NCBI GenBank assembly: GCA_019188255.1
Contig: JAETXT010000004.1
Location: forward strand, 2,976,001 to 3,040,000
Length of the DNA stretch: 64,000 nt
Source: Verticillium longisporum
Taxonomy: Eukaryota; Ascomycota; Sordariomycetes; Glomerellales; Plectosphaerellaceae
Direction of reading: 5' to 3'
Each line of letters starts with the position of its first letter. Positions within the stretch are counted from its first letter, which is position 1. Shown piece by piece: positions 55,401-64,000 of the stretch. Position numbers and translations under genes: made by a program. Under the pieces are notes generated by a model, which did not search any database, was not told the origin of the DNA, and was given only the letters and a program-made list of their open reading frames with translations.

Positions 55401-55929
55401 GGGTGACAACGTCATGAAGACAGATCTCGGCGGAGCCATTGGCAAGCGCGGCGGAACGACAGTCGAGCTCGACATTCCATCCGAACAGCTCGACATTGAC
55501 TCGGGATACGACGAGGCGCTGAGGAACCTCAGGGACCGTGTCGAGGTGCACTCGCCCCCTCCCAGCGAGTCTCAGCTGCAGGAAGACTACTACCGCAGTG
55601 TACGAACGTACATGGTCGTGAGTTGGATGATTGCCAACGCCATCCTCGCCATGGCCGTCAGCGAAGTCTATTCGGGCACCGGCATTGGTGAGAACTACTA
55701 CCTGCGCTTCCTGCTGTGGTCCGTCGCCGCGTTGGCGTTGTTCCGCGCGCTCGGCAGCACGACTTTTGCGGTGCTTAACGTCGTCAACATCATGGTTGAG
55801 GGCCGCATGAAGATGAGCCTCAAGGTGCCCAAGTGGATGGGCGGATGGGGCGAGAAGGTCGGCAGCGTGGTGAGCGAGAAGATGAGCAGCATTGGAAGCA
55901 GTGTCGGCAGCAGCATTGGGCGGAAGTAG
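52410..55929 (+). CDS. Chitin synthase, division 1 (class I/II/III group), two one-base frameshifts in this assembly
   Basis: Plasma-membrane enzyme polymerising N-acetylglucosamine from UDP-GlcNAc. Start ATG 52410 (MDGPSTPGS). The first 240 residues are Pro/Ser-rich and disordered. The frame moves twice: near 53133-53134 (RIP / YVPFQGRE) and near 53161-53167 (GRE / [18 protein letters not shown]), each explained by one missing base. From there one open frame runs 2.7 kb to TAG 55929. The chitin synthase N-terminal domain ([23 protein letters not shown]) precedes the GT2 core with [33 protein letters not shown], the catalytic [10 protein letters not shown] and the product-binding [12 protein letters not shown]. 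About seven membrane segments follow, from [15 protein letters not shown] to the end. With both bases restored the protein is 1,173 residues. Class is probably I, from memory of flanking residues. Confidence 0.88.
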
Positions 55930-57187
55930 AGACGACGTCTGTGATGAGTGGATTTTTGCACGGGGTTGCGGGTTTGAATATTCAGGACGGATTCGGGATC
56001 ACGTTTGATGCCTGGTGGGATTTTGTATGAAAGCTTCTGGACTGTTCATGTGAATGTTTTGATTGAACTATGGGATGATACGGAGTTGGGACTGATAATA
56101 GAATTCATACCCTGGTCCTTCAGTGTCGTTTGTGATTGTGGTCTTGCTACCTGGCGCATGGGGAGACGACCGCACTTGATCTGCGAATGTCTGACGACGG
56201 ATTCTATTGTAATGCATACTCTATGATTGATATTTTCCCCAAAGTATCGATTCTTGAGAAAACCAGGTGGTAGTGAATCGAGCATGTGCCTCCCATTTCG
56301 TTGCTTCTATGACATCTACTGGGTTACTTCAAGTCGAAAGATTTAATTCCAACAAATATTACCTGCGGAGGGTCCAGCTACTAATATCAGACTAAAGTCT
56401 CATTATTCCATCTATTACTTATCCAGTGCTTGTTCACTTCAGATGCTTGAGGCACGTTTTCGAAAGTATTCGGGATCGATAATCTCATTCCAAGATTGAG
56501 TTGGAGGCTGTCGGGAGGCACCGCCGGAGCCAAAGAACAGGGTACCTCAGGGAGGCTTGTGACTATGGAGCGCATATGCAAGAGCTGCGGAGGGCCAAAA
56601 TCCAGATGTATTCTAACCCCTACCTAGCAATTGACTGCGGAAGACTTATTCACTCGGCTCATCCCACTGCTCTGACATACCCTCAAGCGATGGTTCTATG
56701 AGCAGACGGCTCGAACAACTTTTCAGTCCACAGAACACCAAATGTCTTATCCTGCTTAGTGCCCAAAGAGGAACATGAACAAAATACTAAGAAAGTGTTT
56801 TCGGCTGTCAGGTGGCCCTGCGGAGCCACCGAACAGGGGGGCCGATTAGGGGCTAAGGGCTACGAGAACGTGTATATAAGGACTGCGGAGGGCCCTCCAA
56901 GCTGCGGAGGGCCAGAATTCAGATGTATTCCGACCCCATACCTATTATCTATTGCCTGCGGACCACGTATAGAGGACCTCTTCACTCTACTCCAAACCAA
57001 GCACTGACAACAGCAGATATGAGTTTCTTCATAAACATTGATGCGACTGGGTGTCGCTTAAATCTCAAATGGTATTTGCATCAGGGCAATACGTTTTTAA
57101 GATTCCCAGGAATCCAAACCGTCCATAACTACCAGCGAGCTCTCGAAATTGACACCAGATACGATGCCGCACATTCATAACCTCACA
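55930..57187. other. Intergenic with a diverged duplicated segment
   Basis: No supported gene. It holds two related stretches, about 56510-56640 and 56810-56960, listed separately. Confidence 0.5.
56510..56960. repeat. Imperfect direct duplication (about 130-150 bp units)
   Basis: Both copies hold GGAGCCA(A/C)(A/C)GAACAGGG-like and AGCTGCGGAGGGCCA followed by AAT(C/T)CAGATGTATTC. Most differences in the well-aligned part are transitions (A/G, C/T). A further CTGCGGAGGG occurs at 56373 and another just inside the second copy. This looks like debris of a repeat, perhaps RIP-mutated. Confidence 0.5.
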
Positions 57188-58057
57188 TCAAGCAAGTTTG
57201 GCCCCGTCCTCGGGCCTCTCGAAAGCGCCATGCCTGCCAGCGCCGCTGCTGAACTTGGCAGCGCCCGACACGCTCTGCGCCGCGATGACCTTGATACCCT
57301 CGTCGAACTCCCTGCTCAAGGCGTCCTCAAACGAACTAGCATTGTAGGCCGCGTAGTAGCAGCTCTCCCGGTCCGTGTTCATGCAGAGCTGCGGGAACAG
57401 CAGCAGCTGCCTCGCAATCTGCGTCGCCTCCTCCAGCGCCTTGCCCTTGGGCACGACCCTGTTCGCGAGACCCATCTGCAGGGCCTCCTGGGCGCCGACG
57501 GGCCGGCCCGTGAGGATCATGTCGAGCGCGCGACCGAGGCCGACGATGGCCTGCAGCCGCACGGTGCCGCCGTCGATGAGGGGCACGCCCCACCGACGGC
57601 AGAAGACGCCGAAGATGGCGTCTTCCTCGGCGACGCGCATGTCGCCCAGCAGCGACAGCTCGAGGCCGCCGGCGACGGCGTAGCCAGACACGGCGCTGAT
57701 GACGGGCTTCTTGATCTGCATGCGCGAGGGGCCGATGGGCCCGATGTTGCGCCCCTCGACGCGATGGTCCGGGGACACGATGGGGCCGCCGTAGGACCCG
57801 CCGGACCCGCCCTGACCGAGCCTGGCTACCTCGTGCAGGTCGAAGCCGGCGCAGAAGGTCCCGTGGGCGCCGTAGAAGACGGCGACCTTTTGGGTGGGAT
57901 CATCCTCGAAGGCGAGGAAGGCGTCTGTGAGCTTTCTGCCCGTGGGGCCGTCGACGGCGTTGCGCCGTGCCTCGCGGTTGATGGTGATGGTCGTGATGCC
58001 CTCTGGGGTCTTGTCGATCAGCACGGAGTTGGGCTCACCGTCAATGGAAGTGGACAT
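57188..58057 (-). CDS. Enoyl-CoA hydratase/isomerase (crotonase) family protein
   Basis: 289 residues, intronless; start ATG 58057-58055 (MSTSIDGEP). Crotonase fold features: ITINREARRNAVDG near the N-terminus, the oxyanion-hole segment FCAGFDLHEVA, and SGYAVAGGLELSLLGDMRVAEEDAIFG with the first catalytic-type Glu. The position of the second hydratase Glu (FGxPE in classical enzymes) reads FGVFCRRWGVPLIDGG, so that residue is absent; FCRRWGVPLIDGGT is common in a subgroup of crotonases of unsettled activity. I see no peroxisomal C-terminal signal (ends AKLA) or clear mitochondrial presequence. It is transcribed away from the MFS transporter over a 500-bp promoter. Confidence 0.85.
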   Translation of the reverse strand: MSTSIDGEPNSVLIDKTPEGITTITINREARRNAVDGPTGRKLTDAFLAFEDDPTQKVAVFYGAHGTFCAGFDLHEVARLGQGGSGGSYGGPIVSPDHRVEGRNIGPIGPSRMQIKKPVISAVSGYAVAGGLELSLLGDMRVAEEDAIFGVFCRRWGVPLIDGGTVRLQAIVGLGRALDMILTGRPVGAQEALQMGLANRVVPKGKALEEATQIARQLLLFPQLCMNTDRESCYYAAYNASSFEDALSREFDEGIKVIAAQSVSGAAKFSSGAGRHGAFERPEDGAKLA

Positions 58058-58557
58058 GTTGATCAATTGATGCGAGTTTAAAATCTAGCGTTTTGGCGAC
58101 CCGGATGACATGCACTGAGGGCTGATGTTTGCTGCCATTTGACGAGTCCTTGATCACCAGCTTCTTCTTGTATCGGTACTGAATGCCACAAATCATCCGC
58201 TGGTGCGGATGCCGAGGTAAATGGAACATGGCTTTCCTATATTCCATTTGGTTGGCATTGTCGATTTTCCCAAAAGGGCGACATACGTAAGAACAGTCAC
58301 GAGACGGTCACGTTCTCGGCGTTGCGCTCATCTGGCCGTCCGTTGATCGGACCCGGACGTGACCGACGTCCTTACTCCGTACATGCCTGCGGGCGCCGGG
58401 AATAGCCGGCGGTAATAGATCTGGAGAAGACGTCTACTCATAACCACGAGCCCCAGTGCTGAAAGTGCTCTGCCGTGAATGCTCTCAGAATTGCCCTCCT
58501 GCGCATGAAACGGCGGAAACAGCATCATTCCGGCATATCTACACACTGTCAATCCCA
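58058..58557. promoter_or_regulatory. Divergent promoter, crotonase / monocarboxylate transporter
   Basis: 500 bp between the two starts, suggesting co-regulation. CGG triplets are scattered (for example CGGCGGTAAT near 58407) but no repeated pair stands out. Confidence 0.35.
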
Positions 58558-59848
58558 ATGTCGGCGACTCAGTTACAGACTTTGACGTCAGTCAATGAGC
58601 TGCGGGATGGCAGCGAGACGCAGAGCATAGCCGATAACGCGCAGTCGTCAGAATCCCATGACAGGCTCGGGGCGTCACGCTGGGCGGTTCTCTCCGCTGC
58701 CTTTGGCATTACCTTCATCGCCGTGGGCATGCCCAACTCGTTCGGTGTTTTCCAGGAGTACTACGAATCGACGCTGTTCCCCGACAAGCCATCGCCTGAG
58801 ATCATCATCATTGGCTCGCTGTCGTCCAGCCTTTACATGATCCTTGGTGCCTTTACCGGACGGCTTGCCGACGTGGTAGGGTACCAGGTCGTCCTGATTT
58901 CCGGGTCTGTTCTCATCGTCGGCGGTCTCTTTGCCGCGTCCTTCTCGACACAGTTCTACCAGCTTGTGCTCTCCCAAGGATTGGCATTCGGTCTCGGCAC
59001 AGCTCTCGTATACTATCCTGCCGTCAGTAGTTCCGGGCAGTACTTCCGGCGCCATGGTCTTGTCAACGGGGTAGTGCTCTCGGGAGGCGCTCTCGGAGGC
59101 TGCATTGGTCCATACTCCGTCCGCATCATGATCCAACGGCTGGGCCTACCAGCCACCTTTCGCACGCTGGCCGCCATGTCAGCCGGTGTCTTGACCTTCT
59201 CCTGCATTGCTTTCACGCAGGCCAGGAGGCGACCGCGCCCCGAAGCCGGAAGCTCATCGACCTCCGCCTGCTGCGGGACACCCGTTTTCTCGTCATCCTC
59301 GTCTCAGGCACCGTGGCCATGACGGGGTTCCTGCCTCGGTATTTTATCATTCCGGCCTCGGCCGTGTCGCAGGGCATCAACAAGGGGTACGCCGCCTGGC
59401 TGCTCGGCCTCATGAACGGCCTCTCGATCATCGGTCGCCTGGCTGTCGGCTCATTCGCTGACAGGTACGGCAAGCTGACGGCGTTGATCACGAGCTTTGT
59501 CCTCTGCGGCGTCGGCCACGTCGTCTTTGGCTGCCGGCCGTCATGGTTGGGGACGAGGATGAGAAGCCCGTCGCACTGATGACGCTGTTCGTCATATTTG
59601 TTGGCCTCCTCGGGTCCGGCTTCGTCAGCCTCATCCCGGTCGTCATGTCTGACCTGTTTGGGGCCGAGGACCTGGCTTCCAAGGTGGGACTACTGAATAG
59701 CATCATGGGGCTTGGAGCCTTTGCCGGCCCGAGTGCCGTGTATGCTATCGTTTCTGATGGTCGGGACTTTAGCATGGCCGTTCTGTTTTCGGGGCTGCTG
59801 ATGATTGTTGGCGGTCTTATGCTCACCCGGATGTATAGGTACTTGTGA
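58558..59848 (+). CDS. MFS monocarboxylate transporter-like (two one-base frameshifts in this assembly)
   Basis: Intronless MFS gene of the MCT/MCH-like group. Three consecutive frames make up one protein: MSATQLQTLTS...FTQARR (to about 59227), then ATAPRSRKLIDLRLLRDTRF...GVGHVVF (to about 59526), then WLPAVMVGDEDEKPVAL...MYRYL to TGA 59848. The breaks fall at AGGAGGCGA (59224-59229, one G short) and at TTT 59526-59528 (one T short). Restored, it has 430 residues and 12 predicted helices. Signatures: WAVLSAAFGITFIAVGMPNSFGVFQEYY in helix 1 and GRLADVVGYQVVLISG (loop 2-3), both typical of fungal monocarboxylate permease-like proteins. Substrate unknown; the neighbouring crotonase hints at a carboxylic acid. 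Confidence 0.85.
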
Positions 59849-60456
59849 TGCCGCGATTGCCGCCATTTGCCATGTGTACTTGTAAATTTTCCATGTTTAG
59901 TTAGTTCATAGTCAGTAGCTGGTTGAAATTTGAACATCATATGTTGACTTTCAAGATGTCTTATTTTACGTATCAGGTACTTTACCCAGGTGTACATGTA
60001 AGCACAGAACAATGCTTGACGAGTGACGATCTGCCCAAGCACCGCAACATTGACGCTTCAAGGTGAAAAATGGTATCTGTATCTAGATATTTGTGCTAAT
60101 AAAACTTATCTGGGTAGGTTTTGATTTTCTTGCTCATGAAAGTACCTTATTGCAAGAGCACTTGTTGCTGCAACATTCGGACAGGCAGCAATCGATTTTG
60201 CTGACTAAACAAACATGAGATGCTCTTCACGTCGCTGTCGATGGCTGCCTCGAAGTTTCGACCAAATCCTGCTGCATCAGAACCGGAAACTCTATATTCT
60301 AACCATAAAACAAGCCGCGGTGATAGAACGTAGTCATTGTGACAGCAATTGGCCTAGGGTCTGGTGATAACGACAGCTCGTGAGGTGGTCGCGCTCACCA
60401 CCAAACGCGCGATCCACCAAGCCTCACGTTCACCCCCACCATCAACACCTCCAACA
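59849..60456. other. Intergenic, nothing recognised
   Basis: No supported gene or repeat; the right end is the C/A-rich leader of the next gene. Confidence 0.5.
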
Positions 60457-61673
60457 ATGACGCGACGTCTGCCATGGGCGAGGGATTCTGTCAAACCATT
60501 CAAAGGCGAAACAAAAAGCGAACCGAAAAGCCCGAGGTCACCAACACCACCCAGGACACCGGCACGCCAAACACCACAGCCCTCTCACACTCTCACCTCA
60601 CGCGCTTCGGAGAGGAAACCGACAGCATCAGGCAAAAGCGCGTCTCGCCATCCGGGTAAGAAGTCCTGAGCCACATCAGGCATCGTCCCTCTCTCCTGAC
60701 AGCTTGCCAACTAGACCGCACTCCATCAACATCACCACCGCCCCAACCAATCCCCGAAACGTAAGTGCCTCCTCTTGCTCATCAGTGTGGCACCGCACTC
60801 AACCCTCCCCGCGCCAGCTTCCTCATCCCCGGCTACGATCACGATGACATCTACCGCATGGTCGAGGACGAATTCCTCGTGATCGCCGGCAAGTTCACTG
60901 CCCACCTCCATGCGGCGGAGTACCAGCGCCTCAAAACGCAGGCACGCTACCAAAATGCAGATGCCATCGCCGACATCTCCCGTCCCGTCGTCGGCTCGCT
61001 GACCGAACTGGCGAGGCGCCGCCAGGAGGACCTTCTCAGGAGGAAGAGACAGCAGCAGGCGCTCAGGCAGTCCAAGGCCGGCGACGGAGGCGAGGCCGGC
61101 GAGACGGAGGAAGCGGACGATGCGCTCTGGCGGGGGTCGTCGCTTCAGGGGCTCATGGACAGCCCGCGGAAGAGGGAGGTGAGGATCTCGGCACTCGCGA
61201 GGGCAGAGAGCAGTGCTGGAAGGACGGGCGCCAGCTGGGATAGAGAGGGAGGGGTCCAGCGTAGGCTGAACTTTTCGGGCGAGGAAGCCGTGAAGAGGCC
61301 GCGGCCGGAGGAGACGGCGGATGAAGACGAAGATGATTTGGATGTGCCGGCGAGGTTGAGGTCCAGTCCGCAACGAATGGCAGAGCCTACATCGTCGAGA
61401 TCGAAGGCGACTGGTTTTCAAGCGGCAAGTTTGTCGCTTGGACACGCAAAGTCAGTTCCTGCAAAAAGCGGCAATGCGACCATTGAGACCATGGCACCAC
61501 ACAATGTCGAGAAAACAAACGATAAGCGGAATTCCGATTCCGAGGAAGATGACATTTTCACGCGATTCAAGAGCCGGCAGACAAGCGACAGACGGCGGAG
61601 ACCTGCAGCCCAAAAGAAGGCGGAGGGAAAGGGTGACGCGGAGGGGGACATTATTCCATCATTCATGTCATGA
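60457..61673 (+). CDS. Conserved fungal protein of unknown function
   Basis: Exons 60457-60655, 60715-60760 and 60818-61673; 366 residues. The splice choice is supported by the join PPPQPIPETFLIPGYDHDD, which reads across a 46-nt middle exon. The N-terminus MTRRLPW is basic and Pro/Thr-rich. The conserved core is FLIPGYDHDDIYRMVEDEFL...FTAHLHAAEYQRL...ISRPVVG, followed by a Lys/Arg/Gln-rich helix. The rest is charged and disordered, with a basic stretch SDRRRRPAAQKKAEGKG near the end. I recall similar proteins in other Sordariomycetes, but no function. Its basic, disordered character suggests a nuclear protein; this is only inference. Confidence 0.75.
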
Positions 61674-62372
61674 CTGCAAGCTATGAAGAGCGGCACGCCG
61701 CTGCTACATTGTGCTCTTGTGAGCACACCAATATGATACCCACGACCTATTTTCTGCAATTCAGCAGGTATATCCTTCGCTGCGTAAGCGATCTTAAGAA
61801 AGCCTCACTTGTGAAGGCTCGACCAGCTGACAGTGGTCTGATGCCTGAGATAGAGTGCGAATGGACTGGTGCGTGATCACGCTGTCGCTAGTCCTCCTCG
61901 GCTCCATGGAAGTGCGGCTTGCAAGCGTTACTTGAGTAGTGCCGCGGCTGATGGTACATCACCTCTCCTGGTGACGGACATTTGGCTTTAAGGCGGGCAC
62001 CATAGGGCGGGTAGCTGAAGCTGAAGTGTCCTATGACCATTCGCACAATAAGTTGTGATCGCCGTGAGCAATCCTTTGGGGTGTTCGAGCATAGGTTGAT
62101 ATGACCCTGATAAAACTTGCTGGCGCGTCAAGGCTGTACTTGAGAGCAGGAGAGCCGTCGCGACAGACGCGTGCTGAAGACAACGCCACGGACGCAGCCA
62201 CCGCGGGCTTATGGCGTGGTGACCGTCCGCGCCACCTCTGCTCTCAGCTTGGCGCTGACTTGAATAGTCGACTTATTGCCGTGCTGATAGACGTTTGTCA
62301 AGCAAGGCGGAAATGGCGACAGGGGCGGTCGTCGCCAAGTTAAGATATAACCTTTCTCTTCTTTGAAGCCGC
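61674..62372. other. Convergent intergenic stretch, nothing recognised
   Basis: 3' regions of the two flanking genes. A frame of 80 codons at 62101-62343 lacks motifs. Confidence 0.5.
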
Positions 62373-63073
62373 TCACACATCTTTCAAGAAATGGGACTTG
62401 AACTTCCTGCCCGCACGATCGGCACCGCGAACAAGAAACTGGTCGCCCATGATCTCAAAGGCAAACGTGTTGGACGAGACGGCAGCGGTAGCGGGTGGCG
62501 CTTCTGTGGTTTCCTCCGGGTCCGCCACAGGCACTTCGACCCGGAACATGGCCCCCTCTTTCGGCACGAGCTTGACCTTGTTCTGCGCTGTCACAACCTC
62601 GAAAGTGAACCTCGCGTCCTTCAGGACAATTCCCTTGATACCAACACGGCTGGGACAATTGCTCCGCACAACCTCGATCTCAGCCCCGTGAAACTCGGCA
62701 GCGCTCAGTTTGGCAGCGGCACCAGGTCCACCGTAGACCTCGCCGCCGAGGACCTCGCGGACGTAGCCGAGCCAGAGACGGTGCAGCGGCACGTAGGTCG
62801 CGTACTTCTGTCCCTGGCGCAGGATGGTGTGAAGACCGAGAGCGCGGCGCTGACGTGAGGAGAGAGGGGCGGGTCGCTTTTTCGAGCGCGCTTTGTATTC
62901 TTCACGGGCGAGACGGCGTGCTTTCCGCGCATTGGATGGTGGCGGCGGAGATGTAGGGCGGAGATGGAGGTTGCGATATTGAAGCTTTTCCGTGTAGATG
63001 CGGGAGACGGTGTCGGGGAGTGGGCGCGCGCGAGAAGCGATTGGGTAAACTCGGCAGAGGTATCTGGAGGCAT
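62373..63073 (-). CDS. POP4: RNase P/MRP protein subunit POP4 (Rpp29) (one-base frameshift in this assembly)
   Basis: Protein subunit of the nuclear ribonucleoprotein that trims tRNA 5' ends and of RNase MRP. Start ATG 63073-63071 (MPPDTSAEFTQSLLARAHSP); the frame then breaks at the G4 run 63015-63018 and resumes as DTVSRIYTEKLQYRNLHLRPTSP, which one more base would join. Restored length is 233 residues. The basic linker (RKARRLAREEYKARSKKRP) is followed by LSSRQRRALGLHTILRQGQKYATYVPLHRLWLGY and the Sm-like beta barrel: GAEIEVVRSNCPSRVGIKGIVLKD, then FEIMGDQFLVRGADRAGRKFK, the POP4 signature. The longer minus frame reaching 63197 has no support upstream of the break. Confidence 0.88.
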
Positions 63074-63654
63074 GACGATGTTTCGGGATGTGTGTGGTGT
63101 GAGTGTTTGTCGGGTATTGTGCAGGTTGGTCGAAAGATGGCAAATGGGATATGCTGGTCTTGTTGTTGAGTTCCTCAGCAGTAAGCCTTTCCGCCAAAAT
63201 AAAATATCGACCTGGCTGGCACTGACGACAGTGGGGAAGGAGCTACTGAGCTGCACTGCAGGCACAGCAGGAACTACTGACCCGCACCTGCCCGCAGCTT
63301 CACATGTCGGGGGTGGCCCGTGCCCGCCCCTTCGGCTCGATGACGGTCCACTTTCCGCCCTCGGCACTGGCAACGCGGGCAAGTGGCACGAGCATGGGCC
63401 AGGCATTGACGACGAACCGCTACCTCTTAACGCTCATGTCATTGTAATGTCGAGCCCCCTGCATCGTGCCCTCCTCACCCCATGATGGTGGCGAGACTGA
63501 CAGTCGCTTTATCAACTCGGGGTTTCCAGGTTGCGGCTTTGTCCACACCATTATCACAGCGAATTGACGACGTCTGAGCCACCGCGACCTACACAGCCTG
63601 TCTACCTCGCATTGAACACCACTCCCAGCCGACCCGGTCTCCTCACTGCCCATC
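63074..63654. promoter_or_regulatory. Divergent promoter region
   Basis: 580 bp between POP4 and the next gene. Overlapping open frames on both strands lack motifs. Confidence 0.4.
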
Positions 63655-64000
63655 ATGGCAGACGACGACCCCGCGAGCACCTCTGCTCCCGACCTCCAAA
63701 TCCTCGGCGACAATGTCACCCTCCAACCCAGCGGCTATCTCAAGCCAAGTAACACCCGCGACAATGAGAAGGAGGAGGCCCTCATGAAGCACATGGCGCG
63801 CTTCCGTTCTGAACCTCTACAGTTCCTCCGCGAAGTCTCCCTCTACGTCTCTGGCACCGGCTGGCGAGCCTACGACAATCCAATCGGCCAACCCGTGTTC
63901 TACAATGGCTTCAGCGATAGAATGAAAGACTGCGTGCTGTCTGCGCCCCTCCTACAGGACCGTATCCGCGACCTCGCCGACAAGCGCATTGCTGTCGAGG
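63655..64000 (+). CDS. 5' part of a probable glycerol-3-phosphate/DHAP acyltransferase
   Basis: ATG 63655 opens a frame of 115 codons that runs off the window without a stop or clear donor site. After an acidic/Ser-Thr tail the text FRSEPLQFLREVSLYVSGTGWRAYDNPIGQPVFYNGFSDRMK matches, in my memory, the N-terminal region of fungal PlsB-like acyltransferases; it is given here in one piece only to name the segment at 63802-63930. The catalytic HxxxxD motif would lie beyond the window, so the assignment is tentative. Confidence 0.45.
   Translation, partial: MADDDPASTSAPDLQILGDNVTLQPSGYLKPSNTRDNEKEEALMKHMARFRSEPLQFLREVSLYVSGTGWRAYDNPIGQPVFYNGFSDRMKDCVLSAPLLQDRIRDLADKRIAVE

Noticed and set aside
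54250..55551. 433-codon open frame on the minus strand
   Set aside because: Shadow of the chitin synthase catalytic and membrane region.

Overview
The window is nuclear DNA of a filamentous ascomycete (Pezizomycotina; the protein set looks like Sordariomycetes, probably Hypocreales, which is inference). The evidence is GC-rich coding sequence with many 50-80 nt GT..AG introns, Zn2Cys6, CFEM, chitin synthase and MFS genes, a eukaryotic tRNA-Glu, and AT-rich blocks with the look of repeat-induced point mutation (RIP).

Layout. 1-16.9 kb: the 3' end of an unknown gene, an LTR-like relic, an MFS gene fragment, a QDR-like drug transporter, an Ufe1/syntaxin-18 SNARE, an aspartate aminotransferase, an Ap4A phosphorylase (HIT-type), tRNA-Glu(CUC), a Zn2Cys6 regulator and a CaiB/BaiF CoA-transferase. 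16.9-35.2 kb: one AtuA-like (acyclic terpene utilisation family) gene, transcribed divergently from the CoA-transferase and split by about 16 kb of nested transposons. The outer element is old, AT-rich and TIR-bounded. Inside it sit a Gypsy element (18102-22720, TSD CTATA), a Copia element (23836-30286, TSD AATCC) and a Fot1/pogo-type DNA transposon (31356-33215, TSD TA). 35.5-64 kb: ordinary gene-dense DNA with a CFEM-like GPI protein, a sugar transporter, EMC4, AP-1-type beta-adaptin, a prenylated ubiquitin-fold protein, UMP1, a twin-ABC ATPase, chitin synthase, an enoyl-CoA hydratase-family protein, a monocarboxylate-type MFS transporter, a conserved protein of unknown function, RNase P subunit POP4 and the start of a probable acyltransferase.

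How the genes relate. Zn2Cys6 regulator, CoA-transferase and AtuA-like gene form a plausible acyl-CoA catabolic module. The shared CoA-transferase/AtuA promoter carries five CGGAGT/ACTCCG cores. The transposon insertion has destroyed the AtuA half. Most other genes are housekeeping: secretory pathway (Ufe1, EMC4, AP-1), proteasome assembly (UMP1), RNase P (POP4) and cell wall (chitin synthase).

Quality warning. At least ten host reading frames' worth of conserved protein are broken by single missing bases, nearly always beside a short run of identical bases and nearly always deletions. This is the mark of an unpolished assembly, so frameshifts here should not be read as pseudogenes without read support. 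The AtuA-like gene is the exception: it is really disrupted.
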